A stretch of DNA of 64,000 nt from Vulcanimicrobiota bacterium (lineage in GTDB: Bacteria > Vulcanimicrobiota > Xenobia > Xenobiales > JADMJV01). Each line of letters starts with the position of its first letter. Position 1 is the first letter of the stretch. Shown in pieces: positions 18,401 through 26,031 of the stretch. The DNA lies in the NCBI GenBank assembly GCA_019637395.1, contig JAHBVR010000004.1, positions 124,001 to 188,000 of the forward strand, given 5' to 3'. The notes beneath the pieces were generated by a model. That model was not told the origin of the DNA, ran no database searches, and was given only the letters and a program-made list of their open reading frames with translations. Both the position numbers and the translations under genes were made by a program.

Positions 18401-20529
18401 ACGTGGCGGTGGACGCCAAAGCGGCCACTATTCCAGAGGGCCGGGAGGTGCTGACGGCGCGCAACAACGCCGTGGCCACCGACCCGAAGGCCTCGGCGTC
18501 TTTTGTGGCCGTGGACGCCAAAGCGGCCACCATTCCCGAAGGGCGGGAGGTGCTGACGGCACGCAACAACGCCGTGGCCACCGACCCGAAGGCGTCGGCT
18601 TCCTACGTGGCGGTGGACGCCAAAGCGGCCACCATTCCAGAGGGGCGGGAGGTGCTGACGGCGCGCAACAATGCCGTGGCCACCGACCCGAAGGCCTCGG
18701 CTTCCTACGTGGCCGTGGACTCCAAGGCGGCCACTACCCCCGAAGGCCGGGAGGTGCTGACGGCACGCAACAATGCCGTGGCCACCGACCCGAAGGCGTC
18801 GGCTTCCTACGTGGCCGTGGACTCCAAGGCGGCCACTACCCCCGAAGGCCGGGAGGTGCTGACGGCACGCAATAACGCCGTGGCTACCGATGAGAAGGCA
18901 TCTGCCTCTTATGTGGCGGTGGACTCTAAGGCGGCGACTACGCCGGAAGGTCGGGAGGCACGGACGGAGCGTAACACTGCCGTGGCCGCCGATGAGAAGA
19001 CCAACAATTCCTTCAAGGCCGTGGAGCAGAAGGCTACTTCCACTGGTCGTAGCCCGGTCGCTGAACGCACCGATATCATAGCCACCGAGAAGACCGGCGC
19101 ACCGGCAGTCAGCTTGGAGAAAACCGCGGGTAAGTTACCTGAGGGTAAACTCCAGCCCCCTGTTACCGGTGACAGCAGGAGCGCGACAACACTCCTGACC
19201 GACCTCGCCGCCGTCAGTAGGCCGGAAGGACTGAAAGCCTTCCAGCAGCGGGCCACCGCGCTGGCCCAGTCTTTGCCCGAAAGCGCCAGGGCCGTGAACT
19301 CGCTGGCCCAGGCCACCACCACGCCCGCAGGCCGTATCGCTTCCACCCGACTTCTCACCACCGTGAGCCGGGATACGGGGGCCTCCGTGGCTTTCGTGCA
19401 ACTGCAGGCTCAGGCCAGTAAGTCGCAGTCGGGGCTGACAGCGCTAGGCCTGCTCAACCAAGGAATTGCCAGGGACTCTCGACTGGCTCTTGCGGTTGCT
19501 CAAGTCCACGCCCAGGCGGCCACTCTCGGGCCGGGTCGAAATGCCTTCGCGCAACTCTCCCAAAATGTCCCCGGGCGCGAGGTCTTGAAGATGGATGCCC
19601 AATTGGTGGGCACTCCCGAGGGGCGGGCGGCGGTAAGCCGTCTGAACCTGGCCCTCTCGCTCGACCCGGCCGTGGCCCAGCAAGTTCATGGCGTGCGCAA
19701 CCGCGCCCGTCTCGAAGATGAAGAAAGCCATGCCGCCATTGAGCTCGCAGCCAGGAAGGACCCGGCTCTGGCCCATTCCAGGCGCCAACTGGACAGCGCG
19801 GCGCGGCGTGGCGTCATCACTCCGCTGCCCCCGGAGATCCGCGCGGAGCGCATGGCTGCCGTGGAAACGGAACTTCCCGTCCTTAAACCCAAGCCGGTTT
19901 CCACTCAGACCACTCAGAAGGCCGGCCCCGAGTCCGCCGTGACCCAAATTGCGGCCGAAGTGGAGGTCGCCGATGCCGAGCCCATCCTCGACCGCCGCGG
20001 AAAAATAAAAACTCTGGCCCAGGCGGATCTTCTGCTCGACTATAAAGAGACTCTGGTTAGTGACAGCAAGGAAGAGACGAATGAGAAAATCGAGGAAGTC
20101 TCCAAACCGAAAGCCAGGGCTCGGGTATTGGAAAACGAGCCGGTCTCCAGGCCGAAAAACCTGGAAGAAGTTCAACCTGTCACGCTTTTTGAGCCCGGCG
20201 ACCGGACCGGACACAATTGTCGCCGCTGCGGCTCGGATTTTCAGGCTCGGGTGGCCTGCTGTCCCAGCTGTCAGGATGAACTGCGTCAAATCCTGACGGT
20301 CAACGCCACCTCCTTCCAGCGCGCCGGATACGTGGTCTCGCGCCAATCCGATCGGGTGGAAGTGAGTCAGGGCGCCCTCCAGGCCCTGGGAGACGACTCC
20401 CAGGTCGTACATATGCGGGGAGCGGCCGTCTTTGTGCAGATGCGCGACCTGGTGGCAGCATGTCAGCAAAAGGTGACAGGATACGCCACCATCGCCCCGC
20501 GCAAACCCTCTCGCCCAATCCTGGACTGA
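15454..20529 (+). CDS. Giant 34-residue-repeat protein with C-terminal zinc ribbon, function unknown
   Basis: 1691 residues starting at TTG (GGAG upstream). Residues 1-280 are Pro/Ala/Lys-rich and disordered-looking. From about residue 297 a 34-residue repeat runs for at least 26 units with consensus x-A-x-D-P-K-A-S-A-x(6)-Q-A-x-A-x-x-T-P-E-G-R-x(4)-x-x-x-N-x; it is all-helical in character with a TPEG turn. Units at 18268-18981 are nearly identical. A weaker repeat tail follows, then a charged linker and a four-cysteine zinc ribbon (CRRCGSDF and CPSCQDEL) near residue 1590. No signal peptide or membrane segment. Length equals that of a TPR but the consensus is not TPR. A scaffold or filament role is an inference. 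Confidence 0.85.
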   Translation: MDLNSGLYKLSPAPAGPLRPAQERRAEVVQPEEKKALADTFESAPPRLARLPFAATRPVAVPDKGAPVPKTEAKPVAAPTRSEVKPAVAPPPGKPEVKPPSIQEAVTPEPAPTPPKGPPPQRPRGVTTTSGLTTAAVQMGLVKAPERKPPASETKTPVPSKKPGSPKKQEIKKNTQAEEAAAQSLQASLCGSAGQQRAIEPGQVAASDFQPVGAAAQIQGSVRPTTTQGGQAVTRTDSPPVTSSAPAATTVPVGVSYPNGAPPAETRLNTTPTPVFGMSGALSAAQSGGLSSWLTDLNKDPKAVSQFTAEQNKLMATPEGREQFNQFLSSAQKDPETARLYLQMHGSLGSSDEGKKLLSDQLKLVSQDPKTSALQLDVVRQGIPSQQASSYLGSLAKDPALATGFAGVQARAASTAQGRESLSALTRTAAADPKTASQFTATRAAAAAGEGGREALKTVYQAAAQDPGLTRSQARLDAAATATPEGRSEYARLQKNAAASPELAAKMTGYEAAALKDPEARTSMTRVVQSAAGDAQLAGARQTNQTAASSLPEGLQNLTDLQKQVGSDPKLAGSWLQAQSQALSTPEGLSSWTQMNQNLAKDPEASAAFAQLQAQACSTPEGLATYQSMAGLIARSPEASASYAAVQAGAAGTPEGRESLTQFQQNLAKSPEASASYGAIQASAASTPQGRESLTRFNQGLAQDPKASASALQVQASALKTPEGRASFTAYNQNMAQDPKAAASALSVQAAAVKTPEGMSAFTASNQEMARDPKASASSLTLQASALKTPEGKAAFTATSQEVAKNPQASASTVAVQASALKTPEGTTAFTNFSAELAKDAKASAAFVATQASAASTPEGRELLTSFQRQLAEDPKASAAFIATQASAARTPEGLKSLTEFNQSLAQDPQASAAAVKVQAAAASTPEGLKALTDRNSAVAADPKASASFVAVDAKAATIPEGREVLTARNTAVATDPKASASYVAVDAKAATIPEGREVLTARNNAVATDPKASASFVAVDAKAATIPEGREVLTARNNAVATDPKASASYVAVDAKAATIPEGREVLTARNNAVATDPKASASYVAVDSKAATTPEGREVLTARNNAVATDPKASASYVAVDSKAATTPEGREVLTARNNAVATDEKASASYVAVDSKAATTPEGREARTERNTAVAADEKTNNSFKAVEQKATSTGRSPVAERTDIIATEKTGAPAVSLEKTAGKLPEGKLQPPVTGDSRSATTLLTDLAAVSRPEGLKAFQQRATALAQSLPESARAVNSLAQATTTPAGRIASTRLLTTVSRDTGASVAFVQLQAQASKSQSGLTALGLLNQGIARDSRLALAVAQVHAQAATLGPGRNAFAQLSQNVPGREVLKMDAQLVGTPEGRAAVSRLNLALSLDPAVAQQVHGVRNRARLEDEESHAAIELAARKDPALAHSRRQLDSAARRGVITPLPPEIRAERMAAVETELPVLKPKPVSTQTTQKAGPESAVTQIAAEVEVADAEPILDRRGKIKTLAQADLLLDYKETLVSDSKEETNEKIEEVSKPKARARVLENEPVSRPKNLEEVQPVTLFEPGDRTGHNCRRCGSDFQARVACCPSCQDELRQILTVNATSFQRAGYVVSRQSDRVEVSQGALQALGDDSQVVHMRGAAVFVQMRDLVAACQQKVTGYATIAPRKPSRPILD
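16345..19071 (+). repeat. Coding tandem repeat, 102-bp (34-residue) period
   Basis: In-frame repeats in the giant protein. Early units (16.3-17.2 kb) are strongly diverged; units from 17.25 kb onward keep DPKASAS and TPEG; the last units are almost identical at the DNA level. The period is exactly 102 bp in the late block (unit starts at 18268, 18370, 18472, 18574, 18676, 18778, 18880). Confidence 0.9.
18268..18981 (+). repeat. Homogenised block of seven 102-bp repeats
   Basis: Seven consecutive units differ at only a few positions (for example ATDPKASASYVAVD and PEGREVLTARNNA recur). Such identity next to diverged copies implies recent unequal crossover or gene conversion; copy number could vary between strains and could be collapsed in an assembly. 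Confidence 0.92.
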
Positions 20530-20557
20530 CCCGTCACGGAAAATTACTTATCATGGG

Positions 20558-20616
20558 TTGACAGTTTGTCAGTCTTGAGTGATACTAACAGTAACAAGTG
20601 TAATGTGGTGTAAGGA
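20558..20616 (+). promoter_or_regulatory. Promoter/leader element matching 15394-15450
   Basis: TTGACA (20558-20563), 17-base spacer, GATACT as possible -10, overlapping the shared GTGAT-N4-ACAGTAA-N3-GTGT-N4-TGG-N-GTAAG block that starts 21 bases after the -35 start. The ungapped 36-base alignment with the upstream copy has about 26 identities. The block runs into the AAGGAG ribosome binding site of the gene at 20629. TTGACA also forms half of a small dyad (TTGACAGTTTGTCA). Confidence 0.55.
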
Positions 20617-20628
20617 GATAGGGACAAG

Positions 20629-21573
20629 ATGGCAATTCCTTCGAATTCGGTCAGTTCTAACTACAATCAGGTAGATGTGCGCCAGACGCGCCGTCTGGAC
20701 ACGGATCAGAAGATTCGGGAGGCGACCCTTACTTCGTCTCAGGAGTTGTCGCCGGGCGAGATTCAGGCCCATCAAAACTTCTACAACAAAACGGTGGGGG
20801 ACGTGGATGGGGTGCGCAACGGCATCATCGGTGATTGCGCCAAGATCGACCCCTCCATCTGGGACAAGATTTTCCCCGGCCGCAATGACGACAAGCGCGT
20901 CGAAGACGCCACCGCGCCGCACCTTTTCGACAATAAGAAGGCCAAAGACGTCCGTTCGGACTATCAGAAGGCCTACCGCGAAGCCAAGCGGGAACGGGCC
21001 CGCGCCGAGCGCGAGGTGGAAAAGTTGGGACCCGGCGAGCACACCTTGTCGAACGGCGACAAAGTCAAGGTCAGCGAAAATCCCTTTACCGGCAAGAAGA
21101 CCGTCACCACCACCCGCCCGGACGGTACCACCAAAACGGTCAGCTACGATCCCAAGAATCCCAATTCGGTGGACGTCAAAACCACCAATCCGGACGGGAC
21201 TTCCAGCGAGTTGCACCAGAAGGGCACGGAGGTCAGCAAGTCCACCACGGATACCCAGGGCAAGACCACCAAAGACAGCTATCATCTCGACCTCGAGAAC
21301 AATCCCGTCAAGGAGACCACCGGTCCTGGCGAAGATGACTACACCAAGATTACCGCGAATGATGACGGCAGCACCGATACGCGTACCGAGATCTATAAGG
21401 AGGACGGCGTGCCTGTCTATGAAGACAAGCACGAAAAACCGGGCTGGCTTTTCCCGCATCCGCCCATTCATCCCCACCCCCCGATCCTTCCCCATCCCTG
21501 GTGGCGCGCGCGCAACCCGGAAGATGACTTCGACCGTCACTCGATCCCCGGATTGCGAGCCCAGGCTCAGTAG
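20629..21573 (+). CDS. Hydrophilic protein of unknown function with His/Pro-rich C-terminus
   Basis: 314 residues; family not recognised. Residues 1-45 are Ser/Thr/Gln-rich, 90-130 are charged helix (KKAKDVRSDYQKAYREAKRE), and 130-260 are Thr/Asp/Gly-rich beta-type repeats resembling wall or YD-type surface strands (RPDGTTKTVSYD, NPDGTSSELHQ, NDDGSTDTRTE). Then comes a His-Pro cluster (PHPPIHPHPP) which could bind metal. No signal peptide or cysteines. A strong ribosome binding site (AAGGAG) precedes the ATG. First gene of a run ending with the MerR-type gene at 22303; its promoter resembles that of the giant repeat protein, suggesting co-expression. Confidence 0.72.
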   Translation: MAIPSNSVSSNYNQVDVRQTRRLDTDQKIREATLTSSQELSPGEIQAHQNFYNKTVGDVDGVRNGIIGDCAKIDPSIWDKIFPGRNDDKRVEDATAPHLFDNKKAKDVRSDYQKAYREAKRERARAEREVEKLGPGEHTLSNGDKVKVSENPFTGKKTVTTTRPDGTTKTVSYDPKNPNSVDVKTTNPDGTSSELHQKGTEVSKSTTDTQGKTTKDSYHLDLENNPVKETTGPGEDDYTKITANDDGSTDTRTEIYKEDGVPVYEDKHEKPGWLFPHPPIHPHPPILPHPWWRARNPEDDFDRHSIPGLRAQAQ

Positions 21574-21605
21574 GGAAAAAGCCGGACTTTGGCGATTGAT
21601 CGAGA

Positions 21606-21917
21606 ATGGCCAACTCGGAAGCGGAATTACTTCAAGTCATCGATGAATTGCTCGCCCTCTCCCGCCCGCCGGCGGATCCCGAAATGACCGACGTGCTGGC
21701 GGCTCTGGGCTATATCGTGGCCTTGCAGAACGCTCCCGAGGTCGGGGGAGTCTTGCCCGCCGCGCTCTCCAGGAACGTGCTGGAGAGCCTGGTGGTGGTC
21801 GTCAAGGACTGGTTAATACAAAAAAATACTCGGGTCCCCGAAGATTCGGTGGCCGGATTTTTTCAAAGGGCCGGCGAACACGTGCAGCGGCTACGGACCC
21901 CGTCGACGGAAAGGTGA
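21606..21917 (+). CDS. Small helical protein of unknown function
   Basis: 103 residues, leucine-rich and helical, without cysteine, signal peptide or membrane segment. It overlaps the next gene by 4 bp (GTGA), so the two are translationally coupled and their products may interact. No family recognised. Confidence 0.65.
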   Translation: MANSEAELLQVIDELLALSRPPADPEMTDVLAALGYIVALQNAPEVGGVLPAALSRNVLESLVVVVKDWLIQKNTRVPEDSVAGFFQRAGEHVQRLRTPSTER

Positions 21918-22300
21918 GTCAATACGTGGAACAAGAACCCACTCTGAATCTTTTAGAGCTGATCTACGGCCTGGTGGAGCGCTTGATGCTGACCACCGAG
22001 TTTGACGCCGACGAACTTCATGATTTTATTGGCGCCGTGCGCGACAATCTGGACGAGGTTCGCGAGCAATACAATACGCCCCCGCCCGAAGGAGCCCAGG
22101 CCGTCCAGGAACTGATGGTCGAATCTCTTTCTTTATTTGACGAAAGTTTCGAGGAGATCACTCAGTTTCTGGATGACCACGACGAGGATCGCCTGCGCCG
22201 GGCGGTAGGTCTTGGGGAAGATGCCAACGACATCCTGAGCGCGGTCGAAGAGGTCATTCAGAACAACAAGCACGTGCTGGCGGAAATGGCAGAAGCCTAG
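21914..22300 (+). CDS. Small acidic helical protein of unknown function
   Basis: 128 residues from a GTG inside the preceding stop. Strongly acidic (runs such as FEEITQFLDDHDEDR) and predicted helical throughout, in the style of small bundle proteins or chaperones. Not recognised. Located between another small helical protein and a MerR-type regulator in the same orientation with gaps of 2 bases or less, so one transcript is likely. Confidence 0.65.
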   Translation: MSQYVEQEPTLNLLELIYGLVERLMLTTEFDADELHDFIGAVRDNLDEVREQYNTPPPEGAQAVQELMVESLSLFDESFEEITQFLDDHDEDRLRRAVGLGEDANDILSAVEEVIQNNKHVLAEMAEA

Positions 22301-22302
22301 CT

Positions 22303-22962
22303 TTGGAATCGGGTCTTCTCAGTCTGGAAGACGTCCTGGCCGAATCCGAAAAGCTCGATCTGGACGTGAGCGAACGTACCTTTCGCTACTATGCCGTGCT
22401 CGGGCTTTTGCCCCGTCCGGTCAAACGCCCTCCGGGCAGTGGAGATGCTCGAGTACATTATTATGAGCCTTCGATTCTCGACCGCTTGCGCCAGATTCGT
22501 AGCCTGCAGGCCGAGGGACATTCCCTCAAACAGGTGAAGAAGTTGCTGGAAGCGACCAGCGGACAATCCCCTTTGATCCGATCCCTGGCCGACGGTCGTT
22601 TTCAGCAAGCTTGCCAGCAGTTTTTGCAAGCATCCTCCGGCCAGCTTCGCGATGCCTCGGTCCAATTGGTTCGCCAGTTGCAAAAGCTCACCGGCGACAA
22701 CGGCGAGCCCTCCTCACGGGAGTTCGAAGCCTGCTTGCGGCAATTGAGCCAATGGCATTCCCAGCAGCAGGCGCCTCCCTCCCGCAACGAAACTCCGAGT
22801 CGCCTGGAGCAACTTGCCGACAAAGTTCGGGGGCTGCCATGCGAAAGCGGACCCGCACATAAGGTGCAGGCCCGCTTGCTGGAGTTGCTAGCACAGGCGC
22901 GTCACAGCGGCGCCCCTCCGGACGCCGAAAGTCTGCTGAACCTCAAACGCCTGCTCGTCTAG
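22303..22962 (+). CDS. MerR-type HTH regulator with long helical C-terminus
   Basis: 219 residues. Residues 1-85 are a MerR winged helix (DLDVSERTFRYYAVLGLLP, then YEPSILDRLRQIRSLQAEGHSL). The C-terminal 130 residues are Gln-rich helices with a single cysteine pair widely spaced, so no obvious metal-sensing loop. TTG start two bases after the preceding stop. Likely regulates its own operon or the repeat-protein group; effector unknown. The last 4 bp overlap the end of the convergent gene. Confidence 0.72.
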   Translation: MESGLLSLEDVLAESEKLDLDVSERTFRYYAVLGLLPRPVKRPPGSGDARVHYYEPSILDRLRQIRSLQAEGHSLKQVKKLLEATSGQSPLIRSLADGRFQQACQQFLQASSGQLRDASVQLVRQLQKLTGDNGEPSSREFEACLRQLSQWHSQQQAPPSRNETPSRLEQLADKVRGLPCESGPAHKVQARLLELLAQARHSGAPPDAESLLNLKRLLV

Positions 22963-23852
22963 TTGGGCATGAAGACGCGGTAGGAAGAGGGGTAGTTGAC
23001 GATCTGGTTGCGCATCACATCGCTGGCCTCGCGGCCGTTGCCCTGAGCGATGGAGATGTGGCCGTGCGGATGGCCCTTACCGCGATTCCATACCACGGTG
23101 GCGCCGGGAGGCAGATCTTTGAGATCCTGACGCGATAGACCCTTGGCCTCGGTGAAGTTTTTGTTCTTGGCCAACTGGTCGGCGGCCATATAAGCGGACA
23201 CGCCGGACAGGCTCATTCCGTTCTTCTCGAAAGCCATGCGTACACCGCGCTTGCAGTTGTGCCCGCTGCCGGCCACTCCGCTCTCGGCGATGCGTTTGGC
23301 GTCGCGAGCCAATTTCTCGCCGAACCCGGATTTCGGCTGGCCGTCGACTTTGGCCGGCCCGGCCACCTTGGCGGCCGGATCGGCTTTTTGCGCTTCTCCG
23401 TTGGGGGTAACCCGTTGCGCTTGCTTGGGCGCTCCCGCCTGACCCATGAGAGCTTCACGGGTCTTGTCGCCGGCCTTGCCATCGGCGTCGAGATTCTGGC
23501 TGCGTTGGAATTTTTCCAGAGCAGCCTGAGTTTCTTTGCCGAATTTGCCGTCGACGGCGATGTTGCCGCCCAGCTTTTCATTGAGAGCTTTTTGCATGGT
23601 GGCGACCTGGCCGCCGCTGGCGCCCGACTTGAGCAAGCCGCCACTCCACGATTCGAAATTCACCGGATTTTTGGCCTGTGGTCCCCTGGCATCCTGGCTA
23701 ACGCTGCTCCGGTCGGCCTTGCCGGCCGGCTTGCCGTTTTGCGCGGGCTTGCCTTTTTTGGCCGGGGCCGCCTTGCTTCCGCGACTCACCTGTCGGGCCG
23801 GGGTTTTGCTACCCGTCGACTTGGGGGCTTGAGTTCGGGTTCCAGTCTTCAT
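22959..23852 (-). CDS. Peptidoglycan-binding protein with CHAP-like C-terminal domain
   Basis: 297 residues from the ATG at 23852; a GTG at 23864 is closer to the AAAGGA site but only one base away from it. Residues 1-60 are Lys/Ala/Pro-rich and basic. Residues about 70-140 are a PG_binding_1 three-helix domain (SGGQVATMQKALNEKL, VDGKFGKETQAALEKFQ). The C-terminal domain has a conserved-looking Cys (GHNCKRGVRMAF) and His (GKGHPHGHISIAQG), the arrangement of a CHAP/NlpC-like cysteine amidase. No classical signal peptide. Likely a cell-wall hydrolase or a structural binder. Confidence 0.7.
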   Translation of the reverse strand: MKTGTRTQAPKSTGSKTPARQVSRGSKAAPAKKGKPAQNGKPAGKADRSSVSQDARGPQAKNPVNFESWSGGLLKSGASGGQVATMQKALNEKLGGNIAVDGKFGKETQAALEKFQRSQNLDADGKAGDKTREALMGQAGAPKQAQRVTPNGEAQKADPAAKVAGPAKVDGQPKSGFGEKLARDAKRIAESGVAGSGHNCKRGVRMAFEKNGMSLSGVSAYMAADQLAKNKNFTEAKGLSRQDLKDLPPGATVVWNRGKGHPHGHISIAQGNGREASDVMRNQIVNYPSSYRVFMPN

Positions 23853-23998
23853 CGAATCGCGCACTTCCTTTGGTGATTTTCTCTATTCTGATTCATGATG
23901 GCCCGTGCAGTCGCCCGGAGAAAGTTACCAATGAATGAACAATGTAAACAAATTGTGTATAAACCGGGAATTTGTTGCTGGTGTGTAAACGCTTCGTC

Positions 23999-24817
23999 AT
24001 GATCAGTCAGGAGCAACATGGTCCGGTAGCCTGCCTTCATCAAGGCAGGCGTTTGTTGGGCCTGTTCCCTCCTTTCATGACCGTGCGCTGCTATTGCGTG
24101 GACGGGCTGATGATCGATAGCGGATTGGGCGCCTTTGCCGCCCGTACCCTGGAGTGGGCCAGGGCGCAGGGCGCCGGGCGAGCCGTTCTCACCCACCATC
24201 ACGAGGACCACAGTGGTGGAGCCTCGGACCTGCGCAGGGGAGGCCTGCCCGTTTGGGCCTCGGCCGCCACCGCCGAACGGATTCACCGTGGTTTTTCCAC
24301 TTATCTTTATCAGCGTCTGGTTTGGGGTCGCGCGCCTGAGGTTCGAGTGGAGATCCTGCCCGGAGAGGTCGAGACCGAGCGCTACCGCTTTCAGGTGCTG
24401 CCGGCGCCCGGCCATTGTGACGATCAGGTGGTTCTTTATGAACCCGGCCAGGGCTGGCTGTTTTCAGGAGATGCCTTCCTGAATGAAAAGATCCGTTATT
24501 TTCGGGGAGACGAAGATTTTGACGCGACTCTCGATAGTCTGCGCCGTCTCAGCCGCCTCGACTTCGATAAGTTATTTTGCGCTCACCGTCCGCGCCTTCA
24601 GGCCGGGCGCCAATCCTTGGAGAGGAAGCTGCAGTTTCTGCTGGACCTGCAGGGGCGAGTGCGGGAATTGCACGCCAGAGGCCTGCCTCCGCGGGAAATC
24701 ACGCGCCGGCTGTTGGGTCGGGAACCGTGGCTACTGTATCTTTTTTCCGCCGGCGATCTTTCCAAATATAATCTGGTACGCTCCATACTCTATGGCCCTC
24801 GAGCCCGGAGAGCATAA
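23999..24817 (+). CDS. Metallo-beta-lactamase fold hydrolase
   Basis: 272 residues from the ATG at 23999 (TTG 23972 and GTG 23978 lie upstream in frame). Core motif LTHHHEDHSGG at about residues 65-75, later APGHCDD (third His), SGDAF (bridging Asp) and CAHRP (last His) make a complete two-metal site of the glyoxalase II/RNase Z-like class. The C-terminal 80 residues are helical, as in LACTB2-type endoribonucleases and quinoprotein-like hydrolases. Single gene, closed by a strong hairpin terminator. Confidence 0.85.
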   Translation: MISQEQHGPVACLHQGRRLLGLFPPFMTVRCYCVDGLMIDSGLGAFAARTLEWARAQGAGRAVLTHHHEDHSGGASDLRRGGLPVWASAATAERIHRGFSTYLYQRLVWGRAPEVRVEILPGEVETERYRFQVLPAPGHCDDQVVLYEPGQGWLFSGDAFLNEKIRYFRGDEDFDATLDSLRRLSRLDFDKLFCAHRPRLQAGRQSLERKLQFLLDLQGRVRELHARGLPPREITRRLLGREPWLLYLFSAGDLSKYNLVRSILYGPRARRA

Positions 24818-24819
24818 AA

Positions 24820-24843
24820 AAAGCGCGCCCGGAGGCGCGCTTT
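24820..24843. terminator. Bidirectional intrinsic terminator
   Basis: Perfect 10-bp stem AAAGCGCGCC / GGCGCGCTTT with a CGGA loop, flanked by A- and T-rich ends, between two convergent genes (MBL hydrolase ending 24817 and membrane protein ending 24858). Confidence 0.85.
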
Positions 24844-24857
24844 CGGTAAAGATACCG

Positions 24858-25259
24858 TTAACGCTTGTCGCCCCAGCGGCCACTGAGCCAGGCGCCGGCC
24901 AGAGCGGCTGGAATGGTCAACAGCAGTCCCAGGACATAGGTCCATTCGTTGGGCTCGCCGTTGATGCTCAGGCTGGTCAGCAACGACAACCCGCCGGTCA
25001 TCAAAGCGTTGGGGTAGCGGAAGGCGGGGGCCAGGCGGCCCGTAACAAAGCCACCCAGACCGGTGAAAAGCAGGCCCCAACTCAGGCCCAGAAGGTCGAG
25101 CAGGCGGAAGTCGATTCTTTGGGCCAGGCACTCGGAACTGCTCCCCGGGTCAAAGAGCACGATCATAAGGGCCAGCACAAAAAGCTGAGTCAAGAACATG
25201 TCGGTAGCGAAGCCGACGGCAATCGCGCGGATGTTAAGTGGAGTAGCTTTGTGCGTCAT
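24858..25259 (-). CDS. Small integral membrane protein of unknown function
   Basis: 133 residues with four hydrophobic segments (about residues 10-32, 50-68, 78-95, 102-122). The ATG at 25259 is chosen because the upstream in-frame extension overlaps the preceding nuclease gene and is hydrophilic. Glycine-rich middle helices (LLFTGLGGFVTGRLAP) resemble small uncharacterised inner-membrane proteins. 35 bp downstream of the EEP gene and probably cotranscribed. Confidence 0.65.
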   Translation of the reverse strand: MTHKATPLNIRAIAVGFATDMFLTQLFVLALMIVLFDPGSSSECLAQRIDFRLLDLLGLSWGLLFTGLGGFVTGRLAPAFRYPNALMTGGLSLLTSLSINGEPNEWTYVLGLLLTIPAALAGAWLSGRWGDKR

Positions 25260-25294
25260 TCTGGGTGATTCCGCAAAGACACGCCCTGAACCTG

Positions 25295-25969
25295 CTACTT
25301 TTCGAGTTCCGCCACCAGTCCGAAGTGATCCGAGCTGTTGCTTTGACTCAAGGCTATGGAGCGGCACCGCCAGTTCTTGGATTTTAGCAGCATACGGTCA
25401 TAGCGTGCCTGTTTGGAGCCTCGCAGTAGCGGGTTTGTCTGAGAATCCAAAGTCCAACCGGGGGTTCCCGGATGGAGAGCCGGCCACAGATCGACGAAAG
25501 CGGCCGGCAACCGGGCATTTTCGGGGGAGGTCGAGCAAAAATTGAAGTCTCCTACCAGCAGCGTGTCAGGGCCCTGTAGTTGAGAAAAGACCTGGCTGAG
25601 CTGAGCCGCGCGGGTCGGCCCGGCCGAGGCCGTGCTCTCCAGATGAACGACTCCCAGCTCCAGGTTCTCCCAGCGCACGCGCAGCAACCGCCGGCCCATC
25701 TCGCCCGGCAACGGCAACATATCCACCTGGTCCGGTTTTTGCCGCGAAAGCACGGCTATCCCTTGCCATTGCGCGGAACTCTCGAGTGTAACCGTAGAGT
25801 GAAAATTGCTTATGAGCGGGAGAAGGGGGCGGAGGCAGGCCAGGGTGGCTTCCTGAATAGCAATAATGTCGGGTTGCAGTTGTTGCCAGTGGGCGGCGTG
25901 GGCCTGCATGCGGGCTTCGCGCCGGTGGCTGTCGAACCAGAGGTTTTGGGTAATAATACGCAGGAGCAT
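25295..25969 (-). CDS. Endonuclease/exonuclease/phosphatase (EEP) family protein
   Basis: 224 residues, the full small EEP fold. Motifs in order: TQNLWF (first Asn), IAIQEA (metal Glu), a QWQGIAVLSR strand, LLVGDFNF (catalytic Asp/Asn) and SSDHFGLVAE (general-base His). Members hydrolyse phosphodiester bonds of DNA, inositol phosphates or sphingomyelin; no signal peptide, so an intracellular nuclease/phosphatase is favoured. Divergent from the radical SAM gene with 62 bp between. Confidence 0.85.
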   Translation of the reverse strand: MLLRIITQNLWFDSHRREARMQAHAAHWQQLQPDIIAIQEATLACLRPLLPLISNFHSTVTLESSAQWQGIAVLSRQKPDQVDMLPLPGEMGRRLLRVRWENLELGVVHLESTASAGPTRAAQLSQVFSQLQGPDTLLVGDFNFCSTSPENARLPAAFVDLWPALHPGTPGWTLDSQTNPLLRGSKQARYDRMLLKSKNWRCRSIALSQSNSSDHFGLVAELEK

Positions 25970-26031
25970 CTGCCGGAATTCGCAATAAATTCCCCAGCAA
26001 CTGCTACAGCATCGAGAAGGAGGGGCCGCCT

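Noticed and set aside
18268-18981. Regular 102-bp repeats resembling a CRISPR or satellite array
   Set aside because: Repeats are contiguous, in frame and coding, with no spacers of uniform length and no cas genes.
16345-19071. 34-residue repeats as TPR motifs
   Set aside because: Period matches but the TPR consensus (W/L/G/Y/A/F/A/P positions) is absent; DPKASA and TPEG dominate.
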